A stretch of DNA of 64,000 nt from Tanypteryx hageni (lineage: Eukaryota; Arthropoda; Insecta; Odonata; Petaluridae): the NCBI GenBank assembly GCA_028673005.1, contig CM054113.1, positions 174,885,956-174,949,955 on the forward strand, read 5' to 3'. Both the position numbers and the translations under genes were made by a program. Positions 47,270 to 58,887 of this stretch are shown piece by piece (position 1 is the first letter of the stretch; each line of letters opens with the position of its first letter). Below the pieces are notes generated by a model. That model made no database searches and was not told the DNA's origin. It was given only the letters and a program-made list of their open reading frames with translations.

Positions 47270-48022
47270 AATTAGGAGATACTTACTCCACCCATCCCTC
47301 TACAAAACATCGCTTCCATAGCGAGAGAGAAAGAAGCAGGGAAAGAGAGAGAAAGTATACACCAAACTGCTCAGGGACTCGGCACCTGCCAGGAGAGACA
47401 TTTCCTCACCCCCCTCCCTCCCACAGCACAGGAGAAGAATAAAATGTTTTTGTGACCTCCTTTATTTGCGTGCACCGCGAAAGAGGGAAAGAAAGGGAAA
47501 ACCTGCTAGGAAGTCGCCGCCGCTGATATTGATAAACTGCGAAAGGAACCGTCGGGGGTGGGGGATCATTAAAAAAAAAAAGAATTCCCACCGACCTTCT
47601 CCCGCCATTCGAGAGATCGGGAGGAGGGGTGAAAACACTCCTCCCTGGAAAAGACCGCCGTTCTCAAGCTGTTATGAAATGTACGCGGGAGATTCCCCGT
47701 CAGATGTTTCAATCCGAGGGTAAGCCCGACTTCCCAGACGCTTCCACGATCTCTTCCCTCTCTCTCTCTCTCTCTTAACCCTTCCTCTCTCTCTCTCTCC
47801 TTCTCCAAAGCCACGAGGGACGTCGCAGCAATATAGGCAGCTGTTTCATGCACTTCCTCTCTTTCTTCCTCCGACTCAGCGCACCGCCACCACGTGGAGC
47901 AGCAGAAAAGGGAGGAGGAAGAGTAAAAGGAGAGAAGGAAAAGAGGTCGGGGACGAATATATGTATAAAAAATGATAGGCGACGCATTTCCAACGGGAAG
48001 GAGAGAGAGAGAGGGAGGGAGG

Positions 48023-48059
<37 letters not shown>

Positions 48060-48770
48060 TGAGGCGGAACCAAATGTTCTCGCAAAATAGCGACGCGGAG
48101 AATAGAAGGGGAAGAAAAAATTGAACGCCGCATCGCGTTAAAAGAATTAAAAGAGGGGAGGGGTGGAGAATGGAGAGACGAAAAAATTCTTCCACCGTTA
48201 AAGAGAAATAGGATGAGAGGGAAGGAGTGGGAGGGAGGGGTATGGAGAGAAAGAGAGATGGAGATTCGCAGAAATTATTAACTGCGCGGAAGGGTTTAAA
48301 GAAGGAGGAATGGAGGCCGAGGAAAAGAATCGAAAAGTATGAAAAAGAAGAGGGCGCAGTTGTTCGAGGAATTGCAGCGACTGGTGGGGATGGTGGGTGG
48401 GGAGCGAACTTCGACACCAAAACAAACTGGAAGACGCAGAGAGTGGAGGTGGGAAAAAATGGATGCGTTGCGTCGCGTGGTGGATTCGACAAACACGAGA
48501 AAGTTTCGGCATCCGGGAAGATTTTTTTATCAGGGGAGCATTCCCTAAGACGTCAAAATCCCCCTTCTCATGTTGAGAGAAAGGCGTCAGACACGATTAA
48601 CGCGCGCGGACTGCGAAAATCACGCGTAGAGCGTATATTACGAGTCCATTTCCGCAAACGCGTGCCAATGGTGGACGAGTACCTAAGTGTTTTATCAATA
48701 GGGAAAATAGGAAAAAATCCGCGTAAAGCGTATTTCTGCGTGGAATTTTGATGGTCTATCTTCACTTCCT
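47270..48770. promoter_or_regulatory. Large GA/CT- and CpG-rich island
   Basis: About 1.5 kb of purine-skewed, CpG-containing DNA: (CT)n at 47757-47775 and 47787-47799, a long (GA)n at 48001-48055, AGGAGG runs around 48215-48245, and CpG-rich stretches at 48590-48670. A 307-codon minus-strand frame and a 174-codon plus-strand frame cover it. Both translate to serine/leucine- or arginine/glutamate-rich low complexity with no domain, so I treat them as artefacts. Candidate promoter or GAGA-factor-rich region. Confidence 0.3.
48001..48055 (+). repeat. (GA)n microsatellite
   Basis: Nearly uninterrupted GA dinucleotides with GGGAGGGAGGG in the first third. Confidence 0.9.
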
Positions 48771-51700
48771 ACGCGCCAAAAAGGAAGAAAGTACATTTTT
48801 TACACCTTGGAGAGTTAAAACGGGTTTAAAACTTCAGCGGTACTCCAATGCAGTTTAAAATAAACTAAGTTTCGATCTAAATCCTACCAGGTTTAAAAAA
48901 ATTGCATAGTTAAATCCGTTCGACCTAATATATTATATCACGAACTCCTTGGCCGTTCTTACAGCATTCTCCAGCCATTTTTTTGCGGCAACAATAGGCT
49001 CATTACAGTAAGTGGCACTTTATGCTTGATTATTCGAAAATTCATTCGCCGCGCCAGATAAAGACTTCTCTCTTAAATACCGACATCGCAACTCCATGCA
49101 TTTAAAAGAAATACGTTTTTATTTGTCGCTTCCAAAACAATAATCAGCAGTAATTCCACGCGTTGGGGCGTCAGAAAAACGAATTTGAATTCTAAATCTA
49201 ATTTACAAAACGAATGCGAATTATGTTTTTCTTTCTCCTCCAGCTCTCAAAAGTTGCGACAGAATCCACGATGTTGGTTTATTTGTCCCGCGACTCCATC
49301 GAAGGATATTTCTGCATTATCTCTGAAACCTCCTTTTTCTTACCATGCCGCGGTATCCGAGGGAATTTATTTTCTTTTTAACTTAATTTCATCACAAACG
49401 CGGTCACTGTTTCGATTTCTGGCGGTTTAATTTGGAATGAATCTTTGCGACCCAGATTTCTGGGAGCCGCTGCTGTTTTTTTGCATTAACCCGAATAATT
49501 GTGATAAGACCTTTCGTGTTATGTTCGCATCAGATTCTTTTCTGATCTGTTTGTGCAGGAACGTCGAATTTGGCGATGTATAACCGCCGTATTGATGTCA
49601 GCCATTTTGAGGAGACCGAATTAGTTTTACGAATGTTAAATAACGGACGCGACGGAGAAACATTACACATTGTATTTACGGTTGCGCGACAAGGTATTTA
49701 TAAAGTGAAACGTTTAAGGAAGTTCATTACATAAGAGATTTATGAATAATGAGAGAAACACGTTGTTTTCAGGAAAATAAGTCATTAAATTTTTATATTT
49801 TTGCATATAAACCAGTACGTGGGCAGTTGAAAGGTAACGCCATATTGACATGCATGAATTACAATTTGAAGAAAGCGAGTCGGAGAAAGTACGAACAAAC
49901 AGGTGGAGATGTGGAGAACGAAACTTCCTGAAGCTATATGATTGGAGAAGTAATGAGAAATGTTTTGGACGAACTAATTTTAGCGAGAGATATTCCCTAA
50001 AGGCGTATGTTATTGTGAAAACGGAATGGTAGGAAAGGGCAGGTGATTTTGGAAGGCTGGCAGATGGAGTGCTTTATGTAGATAAGAAAGACGCTGAGGT
50101 AATCATCCAAGAACTTAGAAAGAGCTATTTATAAAAAAGCCGGCATAAGTATGTTTGCTATTTCAATTATTCCCATTAAGTTTTACGATGAAAAATTCCT
50201 TCGTCAGACAACCAAAAGAAAACCTTAAGTTGCAAGGTAGTCTTATCGGATACGTCATTTAAAATGCTTCTCTATGGGATTCCTATTAACTAACATGTTT
50301 GATATGCAGTCTAATCACCATAACTCGCAACTCAAAGAAAAATAGGAAAAGTTCGACATATCAAAAGTTCGATTTACAGATCTTAATTTTAACGTGCAAG
50401 AGTGCGAGCGAGAAAACAATGTACACTTCGACTCAACGAAAATTCAATTTAAACACGTTCGAGTTATCGAGGTTTGTCTGTGCATGCTAAAGCATACACT
50501 TCATCATCCGCTTAATCAGTTCTCCAATATTCAAGAGATATTAAACGTTATTTTCGATTGCCATTTACACACTGTCGAATTCGTAAGGATAAGAGAGCAA
50601 GTCGAGAAAAAATCATGCATCATAAGGTTAAGTCATTCTGTCTCATCTCATCATTCATTCGTTTAAGTTACCAGGAATGTTTTCCATGTGGCGATTTTTC
50701 TAGATGTTTTATTCACAGGAAATCGGGATCGGAATGCAATGAAACTTGTTTTCTGCCGATCTATTTATAAATGAGCGCTTCCCCACTTCTAACGAAATGC
50801 TTCCAAGAATTACGCCTTACTAATCGATCTTTCTGGACGATAAAGCTCATCAAGGTCGACTCCGATGACGGAGCGAATTTCATCAGCCAGGATAGTGCGG
50901 ATAGTGTGGTATTTTCTTGTTATTAAATGCGTGACGCAACAATCGAAATCATCCGGATGGAAGGAATTTTGGCCGGCAAGCTTACTGAATTTAAAATATC
51001 CTGGCTCCGAACCATTATCTGTGAGCGACTCTTCCCGTATTTTATTTCGAAGCGCAGAATTCTAGGGAGATAGGACAAGTGAACGATTAAAAGTTTAAAA
51101 GAGTAATCCCGATTTAGAGCTTTTCCCGCGGTGAGCTCTGATCATTAAAATCGATGAAACACTAAATGCGGATATTTCGCGGATCACAAAAAATCGAATC
51201 CTGATTGCAGTAAAACCACTGATTTGGGAATGTGTATGTAGATACTCTATTTCCAGTGTTATCTCATCGGGCGTTATAACCATGTCGGATCCGCGAGGTT
51301 GTTTCTGAATTTTCGTAGCCTTTCCTCTCTCTACTATGGTTTCATTATCCTTAAAGGTCGTTTTTTTCACTCGGTTCTAAAAGTCACGTCTGCACTCGCT
51401 CTAAATCAAACTTGTTTTCATACATTGTGTGAAAGAACACGTTTTCGTTCTACGACACCGAGCTAAATCTATTTTGATTAATTTATGTTTCCTATTCGCA
51501 GTCTGTGTGCGTCCCACGCAGCGACGTCTAGATCGTATGATTTTCAATCCGCTCCGTATTTCCTTCGTTCTTTTCGTTTCGATCATTTCCTGTTTCGCGA
51601 AGTCGCTCTTGTTCGCGTGTCCTTCACGTCGATACTTTATTGATTTAAATCGAGATTTACCGCAAAATACCGAGAGGAGTGATAAGGATCGACTGTAGAC

Positions 51701-52560
51701 TATCTGCAATTTAAAAATAATCTGAAGTCACAAACGCGGGCACGCCTAATTTCTTTTCGATATGTTCAAAAAATATCGGGGCAACTTACATTGCACAGAC
51801 TTGCTCGTATTCGTACGCTTGTAGTGGTTATCTAGTAATTTCAATGCTTGCATCAATACGTTTTTACGCGCGAAAAATAGTTTTTTTGCAATTTGTCGCG
51901 TAGCAACAACATTGCTGCTGTTGCGGTGGGGAGAGCTTGGCGGGAGCTGGGCGTGAAACTCGAAATGTAATAATATCATTGGACGCTATATTCTTATTTT
52001 TTCAAGACCTATGTCTTTGGTTTAAGGCATTAATATCTAAAACTGGGTGAATTTTAATCAAATTTCATGCTGTCATTTCTGAATAAATCGACATTTTGTG
52101 AATATTGGTCAGAATAAACTACCCTCTATTGTTGCGTGGTATTGTTCATTTAGGCAAGGCTTCCGTCCCGGGTGATATGCTTTATAAATATAATATATGA
52201 TGACATTCTTTGAAACCGATTTGTCTCTATGCCCGTCCACAGACGAAAAACAAACGATATTAAAAATAAACGCTTTTTCGGACTATGTACATAAGAACTC
52301 CTCGGTCGCGTTTTACATTTCTTGGGATTGAGCAATTTCATTTTATTCGAATAAAATCGAACATCGGATGACTGTGTATGAATTTCCAAAAGAAAAGGAT
52401 GTGCCCGCGATAGGAAAAATCGAAAAAATTGCCTGCAAAAAAATCGCTTTTTCCACCGGCCCAAGCGACGGACCTGTTTATTTCTCCAGTTTTTTTAATT
52501 ATTTTTATTTCTTTTTTACAGTTTCGCAACATGTCAAAGCGAGCGAGAAGTCCGGTCAGT
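48771..52560. other. Long stretch without recognisable genes or transposons
   Basis: AT-rich with moderate GC patches. Two overlapping 60-codon frames at 49749-50032 look superficially protein-like but match nothing I know. No repeats with recognisable ends. Confidence 0.4.
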
Positions 52561-53130
52561 CCGGAAACGTCTGGACGCACGATCAGAAACGCGCAGCGCT
52601 ACTTTTTTCCTCCCTCTCTCTCTCTCTCTCTCGCTGTTTCGCTGACGTGCGTCCGACGCGCCTGATCTTGCACGCCTTTTTTTCCCTTTATGTCTTTCGC
52701 TCGCGACGCCTTTCTCCTTGTTATCGCAAGGCGAGGCATGAGCGAACGTTTTTTTTTAAACCTCCTTATTTTCTTCCCTAGTTTCCCAACGACTTGGGTG
52801 CCTACATTGGAGTGTCAAACGGATAACACCTCGCATAAACACACTTTTCCTCCCCACTCACTCCCCTCATGGCCTCCTACCGTCCCATCCGCCTCATGAA
52901 CGCGCATTATTTCTCCCCCTTTTTTCACCTCCTCGAAACACGTACGTGACTCCGCACTGTGTGCGTGTGTTTGTGCGCGCGCGCGACGTGGTCACGTGAG
53001 CGTGCGAGTCATGCCTCCTCTCCTTCCGAGACCAGAAGTGGTTCCAGAATTTTCCACCGCATTTTGTCGTTCTTTTCGCCTTTCCATGTTTTTAGAACTC
53101 TTGTCGCTTTAAAAAAAATGCGATCCATTG
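52561..53130. promoter_or_regulatory. CpG-rich island with CT tract and GCGC run
   Basis: (CT)n at 52612-52631 and an alternating CG run at 52975-52985 followed by CACGTG (E-box) at 52993-52998. CpG-rich overall. Frames are unrecognised. Confidence 0.28.
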
Positions 53131-54744
53131 TACTGTGGAAACGGCTTTTTATCATCCCTGATTGTTGTGTTATCCCATTGTAATGAAATGCGGTATTACG
53201 AAAGAAAAATAACTGTATTTAAAAATGCCGGTTATTGTTATCAGACGCTTAATGTTACAGGTTTAACAGAATACAGTGGTCACGTCGAGCGGCGTTCATA
53301 AGTTTTGGTTAATATTCGATCAAGCTATTTCCTTCAGCTAGATCGATAAATCAGATACGTGTATCAGTTACAGAAGATACATCTTCAGCTGTATTTACCG
53401 TTCTTTGACGATAACGTTACACCAAAACTTTTTCCATCGTTGCAAACTCTTCCCAAGATTAGTATTCCTACTGGATTTAATTTCTCATAATGATGATAAT
53501 AGTGGGAAGTATTTTTGAATATGTACTGTTTTTATCTCATAAAAGTTTCCTGATTGTATCTTTCACGCGAACATATGAATGGCTTATTTATTTGACGAAT
53601 AAAAACCAGCTTCATTAGAGTTTCGTAGTGAAATGAAGTCATACTTTTATAACTTACACATGAAATAGATTATTCAAGGGTTATATGGCTACAAGAGCTA
53701 CCCATTGGTGCCACGGTCGATAAGTTTAAGTCAGCCTAAATTTTTTCCAAGAAGGTAAAAATGATGAAAGTCACGAACCAAATTTAATTTCAACTTCGTG
53801 CAGCAGCAAAACCAACGAGGAACTAAACTTCGTATCTTACATCAGTCTCGTAAAAAAAATATCTCAATTACACCATATCGAATGATCCGCAAAATTCTGG
53901 ACGCGCGCAGCCACGCGACAGCAGCAAAAGTTGCTCCACTTCAAAACTCCATTCAAAAATCGGATATGTGGAAAGATAGCTCTCCGTGAAGGTCATAGAT
54001 GCAGTTAGACGTCCGTGATGAAGAGGTTACGTTTCTAGCTTCCGTTCTTTCCGTAATGTCAAGTATTTAGCACTGATATACCAAATGGACAAATGACTTC
54101 CTGTCACGTCTCCTCGTATGCTTTAGCGAGCCATCGTGTCTGATTTAAACATTTTATTCGATTACATGTTCTGAGAATCATTTTATATTTAAAATAGCGA
54201 TGCATCAGCAAAAAAACACTTTGTCGGTAGGAAATGAACGAGTTCGTTCAATTTTTTTTGTTAGATCACAATCATTTCCAGTTCAATTTCAGTCGTAATG
54301 GAAAATATGCTAATGTAATCCTTTTTTCCTGTTTCCATCAGCTTCTTAGAAACGCTTTAGTCTGTTTAAAATTCCATTAGTATATATGGGAAATCGAACG
54401 GGAATTCCCCTAAATTTTTGTTGTTGCGCAAATTTCTGCACATCAGCCAGGTGTGCGGTTTATGCCTGTTGTTATTTCAGGGCACGTGACATGATAATAG
54501 GGTACTTTATATTGAAAAAAAGTCACTAGAGTTCTTTGTCTACCTTTCCCTATTGGGAATTGTCAAATAACTCTTAAACCGATTAATCCACGTTAAATTG
54601 ATATCAATTTTTAAAAATGTCTTCTGTGATATCTCCACTCATTTATGCAGAACAGGTTCGAACATTATATGCGGGTTCTGTATTAAAAACATTTTACAGA
54701 GTAAAATTAATAGACGAGGCCGAGACGTCTTGGAATTCCATAAT
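53131..54744. other. No recognisable feature
   Basis: AT-rich spacer, no repeats or coding content recognised. Confidence 0.45.
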
Positions 54745-54986
54745 ATGGATAAAATTTGGCGTTGTTAATATTAAAAACAAAACAAAAATTAAAACAGCAC
54801 AGTTTAATCACGCTTCGACTAATTCCAAATAACGCTACCTATATAAGACTATTTTTTTATGCTTGTTACCTGACGAAACCTGTCGTTCTTATATAGAGTG
54901 CTAAGTGAAATGTTTAAGTCTGATTAAACTGTGTTGTTTCAATTTTTGTTTTGTTTTTAATTTTAACAGCGCCACATTATATCCAT
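54745..54986. mobile_element. 242-bp foldback MITE
   Basis: The two halves are imperfect inverted copies: left 54745-54851 (ATGGATAAAATTTGGCG start) and right about 54890-54986 (ending CGCCACATTATATCCAT). Shared internal words include ATTAAAAACAAAACAAAAATT, CACAGTTTAATCA and CTATATAAGA in inverted order. Loop about 40 nt. A palindromic MITE; superfamily not determined. Confidence 0.75.
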
Positions 54987-55066
54987 TTTACAGATTATAT
55001 TAGTTTGTTTAAAAGATGAACCATAAGCAGTCGCCGTATTTAAGGGATAAAGTAGTTGATAATAAT

Positions 55067-55126
55067 GTGCTGGGATTTGAACCAAGTCCTTTCAGCATGC
55101 AACACTCTCCCACTGACTTACATTCT
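55067..55126 (-). pseudogene. tRNA-Ala-like pseudogene (anticodon arm deleted)
   Basis: The complement reads GTAAGTCAGTGGGAGAGTG (box A-like), then GCATGCTGAAAGG and the box B GGTTCAAATCCCAGCAC. Compared with 55513-55584, about seven bases of the anticodon stem-loop are missing. Not a functional tRNA. Confidence 0.7.
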
Positions 55127-55138
55127 CGAGACTTACCG

Positions 55139-55140
<2 letters not shown>

Positions 55141-55190
<50 letters not shown>
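55141..55190. repeat. (AT)25 microsatellite
   Basis: Fifty nucleotides of uninterrupted AT dinucleotides next to the tRNA pseudogene. Confidence 0.97.
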
Positions 55191-55193
<3 letters not shown>

Positions 55194-55330
55194 CTAAAGG
55201 AAAAGAAAAGGTAGTGATGAGGGTGGCAACAAGGTGTTGAGGGAAGCCCAGCGGACACTCACCAAGTTGAGGACCAAGCTGGCAGGCTGCTGGGGGCGTC
55301 GAAGAGACACGTAAAACACACGAACACAAA

Positions 55331-55333
<3 letters not shown>
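55191..55333. other. GC-rich island between two (TA)n tracts
   Basis: A 143-bp segment with much higher GC than its surroundings, sandwiched by long TA repeats. The minus strand includes a CTTG|GTGAGT donor-like word. No inverted ends or known repeat recognised. It could be a small element inserted into TA repeats or a retained gene fragment. Confidence 0.3.

Positions 55334-55397
<64 letters not shown>
55334..55397. repeat. (AT)32 microsatellite
   Basis: Sixty-four nucleotides of AT dinucleotides. Confidence 0.97.
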
Positions 55398-55399
<2 letters not shown>

Positions 55400-55512
55400 A
55401 TCAGTATAGGTTTGAGTTGATTTGATACCAATTTAAAAATTAAAAGACAATCGACAACCAGTCAACACATTTATTCCGCAAGTGCATTTGTTGTAATTAG
55501 GCGATAAAAATG

Positions 55513-55584
55513 TGGAGGTGCTGGGATTTGAACCCAGGACTTTCAGCATGCGAAGCAGATACTCTACCACTGAGTTACACCCCC
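55513..55584 (-). tRNA. tRNA-Ala (CGC)
   Basis: 72-nt complement with acceptor stem GGGGGTG pairing with CACCTCC (one G-U) and discriminator A. The D arm is AACTCAGTGGTAGAGT. The anticodon loop is TTCGCAT, giving CGC for alanine GCG codons. T arm box B is GGTTCAAATCC. An oligo-T terminator (T5) follows within a few bases on the minus strand. Weak points are a mismatch in the anticodon stem and A for G in box A (TAACTCAG rather than TAGCTCAG). Probably transcribed; could be an early-stage pseudogene. Related to the broken copies at 55067 and 58372, with which it shares sequence beyond the tRNA. Confidence 0.75.
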
Positions 55585-56048
55585 TGACGATTTTAGCGGT
55601 TCAAATGGAAACCAGTATTCACTCCACGAAGTTTGAAATTAAGCTATGGGTCTTAGCAAAAGAAATAATAGTTCATTCCATGCGAATACACAGCAAAATG
55701 TTGAAAATGTCTGCAATCTTTTTATTATTTCTAGGAGCGCATTCGTGTTCGCTCTATAATCGTAGAAAGTCGTGATTGTCTCGAGCTTTTTATTGCTCAT
55801 TAGTCAGGAACGGTAAGTGAATCTTATTCAAAGCTCTCCAGATTTCTACGCCTAACGGCTAATTTTTATACGTAGCGTGCAGTGGCTTTAGTGAAATAAT
55901 CTTTTTTGGCTTTGTAGTTGGAAGTCATTTCAGTATTTTTATTACGAAATAATAAAAATATAGTAATTATATGCAGTATATAACGAATACTTCATATAAC
56001 GAGAACTTCATTATAGCGAGCGAAAACACCGTCACCGAAAATTTCCTA
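55585..56048. other. No recognisable feature
   Basis: AT-rich spacer; the first ~40 bases resemble the sequence flanking 58420 (see the tRNA pseudogene there). Confidence 0.45.
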
Positions 56049-56140
56049 AAGGCCGATTCACACTATGCAGTCGGGAGACGGGACAGTCGCAGTCTAAAAA
56101 GACTGCCTCGAATTGATTTAATGTAATTCAAATAGAGTAT

Positions 56141-56521
56141 TCACACTAGATAGGACAGTCGGGGGACGGTCGCAGTCTCTCGGCCAGGCAACTCAGACTG
56201 CGGACTTCGGCAGACTGTGCACCCTCTCCTGAAAATTGTGTTCTTCTTTTCAATAGCCGATCTAATGTACTCGAGTAGTTCGTCGAATTTCTCGAGAGAC
56301 ATACGGAAGTATCGATGATGTTTCCAGGAGTTCTTACCAAGTCGCATAAAGAGTGTATAAAATTCACCTTCTTGATGTCTGACGGTAAATATTTCTTCCA
56401 TCCATATTTCTTTCTCTTTCTCCTTCTTTTTCCCCTGATAAAACAGGGCAGAAAGTACTACAGCTTCTTCGGAACTGCTGTGAGAATCCATGATGTACAA
56501 TGTTTTCTTCTTATTAAACAT
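56141..56521 (-). pseudogene. Truncated HARBI1-like transposase N-terminus
   Basis: A 126-codon frame starts at 56521. Residues ~38-95 contain IWMEEIFTVRHQEGEFYTLF and YFRMSLEKFDELLEYI followed by a TIFRR motif. This is the conserved N-terminal pattern of Harbinger nucleases (W..P.F..R...GEF, then FRM....F..LL). After about residue 97 the frame enters element-terminal sequence and is meaningless. The DDE catalytic region, normally residues ~150-300 of a ~350-residue protein, is absent. Not functional; at most it could give a short dominant-negative-type protein, for which there is no evidence. Confidence 0.72.
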
Positions 56522-56614
56522 TTAAAATATGTAATTAACCACTCGGCAAACGGGAGCAGACTGCGGACTGTTGACGGCGTAATGTGAATGCACAGCTCAG
56601 GGGCAGACTGTACC

Positions 56615-56719
56615 CCGACTGTGCCGTCCCCCGACTGTCCCGTCCCCCGACTGTCCCGTCCCCCGACTGTCCCGCCCCCCGACTATTCCGTTCCCCGACT
56701 GTCCCGTCCCCCGACTGTA
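56615..56719 (-). repeat. 16-bp minisatellite inside the Harbinger right end
   Basis: Six full copies plus a partial copy of CCGACTGTCCCGTCCC, with minor variants (CCGACTATTCCGTTCC and others). The unit is itself the inner part of the terminal repeat, so the terminus has expanded in tandem. Confidence 0.9.
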
Positions 56720-56736
56720 TAGTGTGAATCGGCCTT

Positions 56737-57059
56737 GGTGCATATACGGAATTTAATTCTTCAATAATACGTGTACTCGTTAGAACCAGTATTTCTATGA
56801 ATTTTATGAATTCTCGGTATATCAAGTTTTCAAGAACAGTGCAACTAATTCGACCATACCGTACCGCTTCATATAACTAATCCACTTTTATGTGATCTTA
56901 ACTTGTTAAAAATACAACACAGCAATACATTTATTAGCATACTCACTCTTGCGTACTTCAACTCGCCGGTTGAAGAGCACTGTCGTATTTCAATGGCCAA
57001 AAATATTTTACGACGTTCATTGGTTTATTAAACAGATAATACATATGCAACCACCATAT
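56737..57059. other. No recognisable feature
   Basis: AT-rich spacer. Confidence 0.45.
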
Positions 57060-58040
57060 TTATAATAAAAAGGAAGCTGTGCGTGTGAGAGACATTGGCA
57101 GCCGTAACTCTTCAGAAAATAAACGTAGGAGCTTCAGGTTGATAATGAAAGTTTCAGTGCCAAAAATAATTCAAATCGGCCCGCGGGAGCCCGAGGGGTT
57201 CCCATGAAACGGTCGGTCCAAATTTCGTTTTTTTTTAAGATATCTCAACAGCCAATTGACCGATTTTGATGAATTCTCCTCCAATATCAATATATTGGTA
57301 AGACATTTTCGTGCCAAAAATGGATAAAATCTGTCCACGGGATCAAGGATCGTAGAGTCGGCCCAAATTTCGTTTTTTATATATCTTGGGAACGAATTGA
57401 CCGATTTAAATTAAACCTTCATTAATAACCATGTTTTGGTGAAATACATTTTTGAACCATAAATAAAATGCGAGAACGAGTTTTACTTTTTCTCATCCAT
57501 CGAGTGATAATAAGAAGTTCATAATTTTTTCATATTTTTATTTATAAGTTCCTTACATTCTGACTAGATCTTCCATATTATCTCCAGAACTATTATACAG
57601 CTTCAGGTTGATCATGAGAGCTGCAGTGCCAAATATAATTTAAATCGACCCACGGGGTCGAGGGGTCCCCATGGAACGGTGGGTCCAAATATCGGCAATT
57701 TTTAAGATATCTCAGCAACCAATCGACCGATTTTGATGAATCCTTCACCAATATCATTGTTGAACCAAGAAACGTAGAGACTTAAAACCTGGTACACATA
57801 CTAAAGAGACATTGAGGATATGCACCTCGGTGTCAGAACTTTTATTTCTTGGAGGGGGGAGAGAGAGGTATCAAATTGAAGTCTATATTTAATTTGTTCA
57901 TTCCAATTAAAAGGGAATATTGGTCACTTACCTTGAGAGTACCTTGAGTTTGGATGAAAATATTAGCGAGTGATATATACATGAAAAATTCAAAACTCTA
58001 AACCCGGGGAAAAGCCCGGGTAATTATTTAGTTTAATATA
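57060..58040 (+). mobile_element. Helitron-like non-autonomous element (3' end preserved)
   Basis: Repeated body segments start at ~57118, ~57300 and ~57600. They share 'cagtgccaaa', 'aagatatctca', 'accgattttgatgaat' and 'caatatcat', phrases typical of arthropod Helitron-type repeats. The 3' end has a perfect 7-bp hairpin (ACCCGGG/CCCGGGT, 58001-58021) followed within ~10 bases by TTAG where Helitrons normally have CTRR. No 5' TC end was identified and there is no coding sequence. Confidence 0.42.
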
Positions 58041-58371
58041 TGAGAGAAAGGAGACTACGGTGAAAAATTGAAATTTACAGTTTCAAATATTTTTTCAAAT
58101 TCTTGAACCCCTCAACGTCATCATACGTGCAGGGCACCGACCCTATAAACGTCAAATGCCGTCGCCATACGTTCACTGCACCGACCCTGTACGCTTGACT
58201 TAATTTTGCTTTTGCCTAATAAAATATTGCAATATCTGTTTTTCTTGTGGTTTTTATTTTTTCTGTGATTTGTTTGCAATTGTGTATTACGTCTCCGGGA
58301 TGGCATTGATTTAAATGCCCTCCACGCTTGAGAGGTTAAAACATACTCCTAAACCATACGAATATTTAAGC
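58041..58371. other. No recognisable feature
   Basis: Contains the near-duplicated phrase GCACCGACCCT at 58135 and 58179. Otherwise nothing seen. Confidence 0.45.
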
Positions 58372-58420
58372 GGAAATCCAGGGATTTGAACCCAGGGCAT
58401 GCGAAACTGAGTTAATCCCC
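58372..58420 (-). pseudogene. tRNA-Ala-like pseudogene (internal deletion)
   Basis: The complement reads GGGGATTAACTCAG, then TTTCGCATGCCC and the box B GGGTTCAAATCCC. Part of the D arm and anticodon stem is missing, leaving 49 nt. The anticodon loop TTCGCAT matches the tRNA at 55513. The upstream flank (58421-58460) also resembles 55585-55625, pointing to duplication of the locus. Confidence 0.7.
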
Positions 58421-58887
58421 TCGTCAATTTTCGTCACTTGCAAACGTAAACGAGCATTCATTTAACTGGTACTCGGATATGATTTTATGGAAAAAGATGA
58501 CAAAATCAGGTCTTTCTATAAATATTGTGACCTTAAATGTCAAGTATTTACTTGAATGCATTTGCGCCGCAGGCAACGTTACGAAAACAATGTACTATTA
58601 ATAATGTTTTAAGTAACTGATGCAATTTCTGAATTATATGTTTTACTTAAAGAAAATGGAGCATGGGAAACAAGCTGCTTTTAATTAATATTTAATCTAA
58701 ATAACTATGGAATCTCGCACGCTATGATGACAGCATTCTTCCATATGCTGGACAGTGGACTTATTGCAGCTGCGAATAATACTATACGTATTTCCGACCT
58801 GTTGGAATCTTATGTATATTTTTTGGCTAAGGTTTCTTTCAGATCAGGAAACGATCTGCTAGGCACTAATGAGTAATTAAAAAAACT
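58421..58887. other. No further feature
   Basis: AT-rich spacer between the tRNA pseudogene and the tRNA-Ala gene. Confidence 0.45.

Larger units (their letters stand above)
56049..56736 (-). mobile_element. PIF/Harbinger element, internally deleted (688 bp)
   Basis: Terminal inverted repeats of ~42 bp: the left end starts AAGGCCGATTCACACTATGC and the complement of the right end starts AAGGCCGATTCACACTATAC. Both continue AGTCGGG.GACGGGAC. The interior encodes the N-terminal part of a HARBI1-like nuclease on the minus strand, then runs into the left end, so most of the transposase was deleted. The 3-bp target duplication expected for the family is not clear. Confidence 0.75.

Noticed and set aside
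47569..48492. 307-codon minus-strand open frame
   Set aside because: Translation is serine/leucine/proline-rich low complexity across (GA)n/(CT)n tracts. No domain, no consistent start context. Best explained by few stops in GA/CT-skewed DNA.
49749..50080. Overlapping ~60-codon frames resembling a coding region
   Set aside because: No motif recognised, multiple frames needed, and no repeat or splice context. Insufficient to call a gene or relic.
55009..55431. 140-codon frame with long IYIYIY tracts
   Set aside because: Produced by the two (TA)n microsatellites.
56535..56825. Glycine-rich peptide with repeated GDGTVG motifs
   Set aside because: Translation of the 16-bp minisatellite in the Harbinger terminus.
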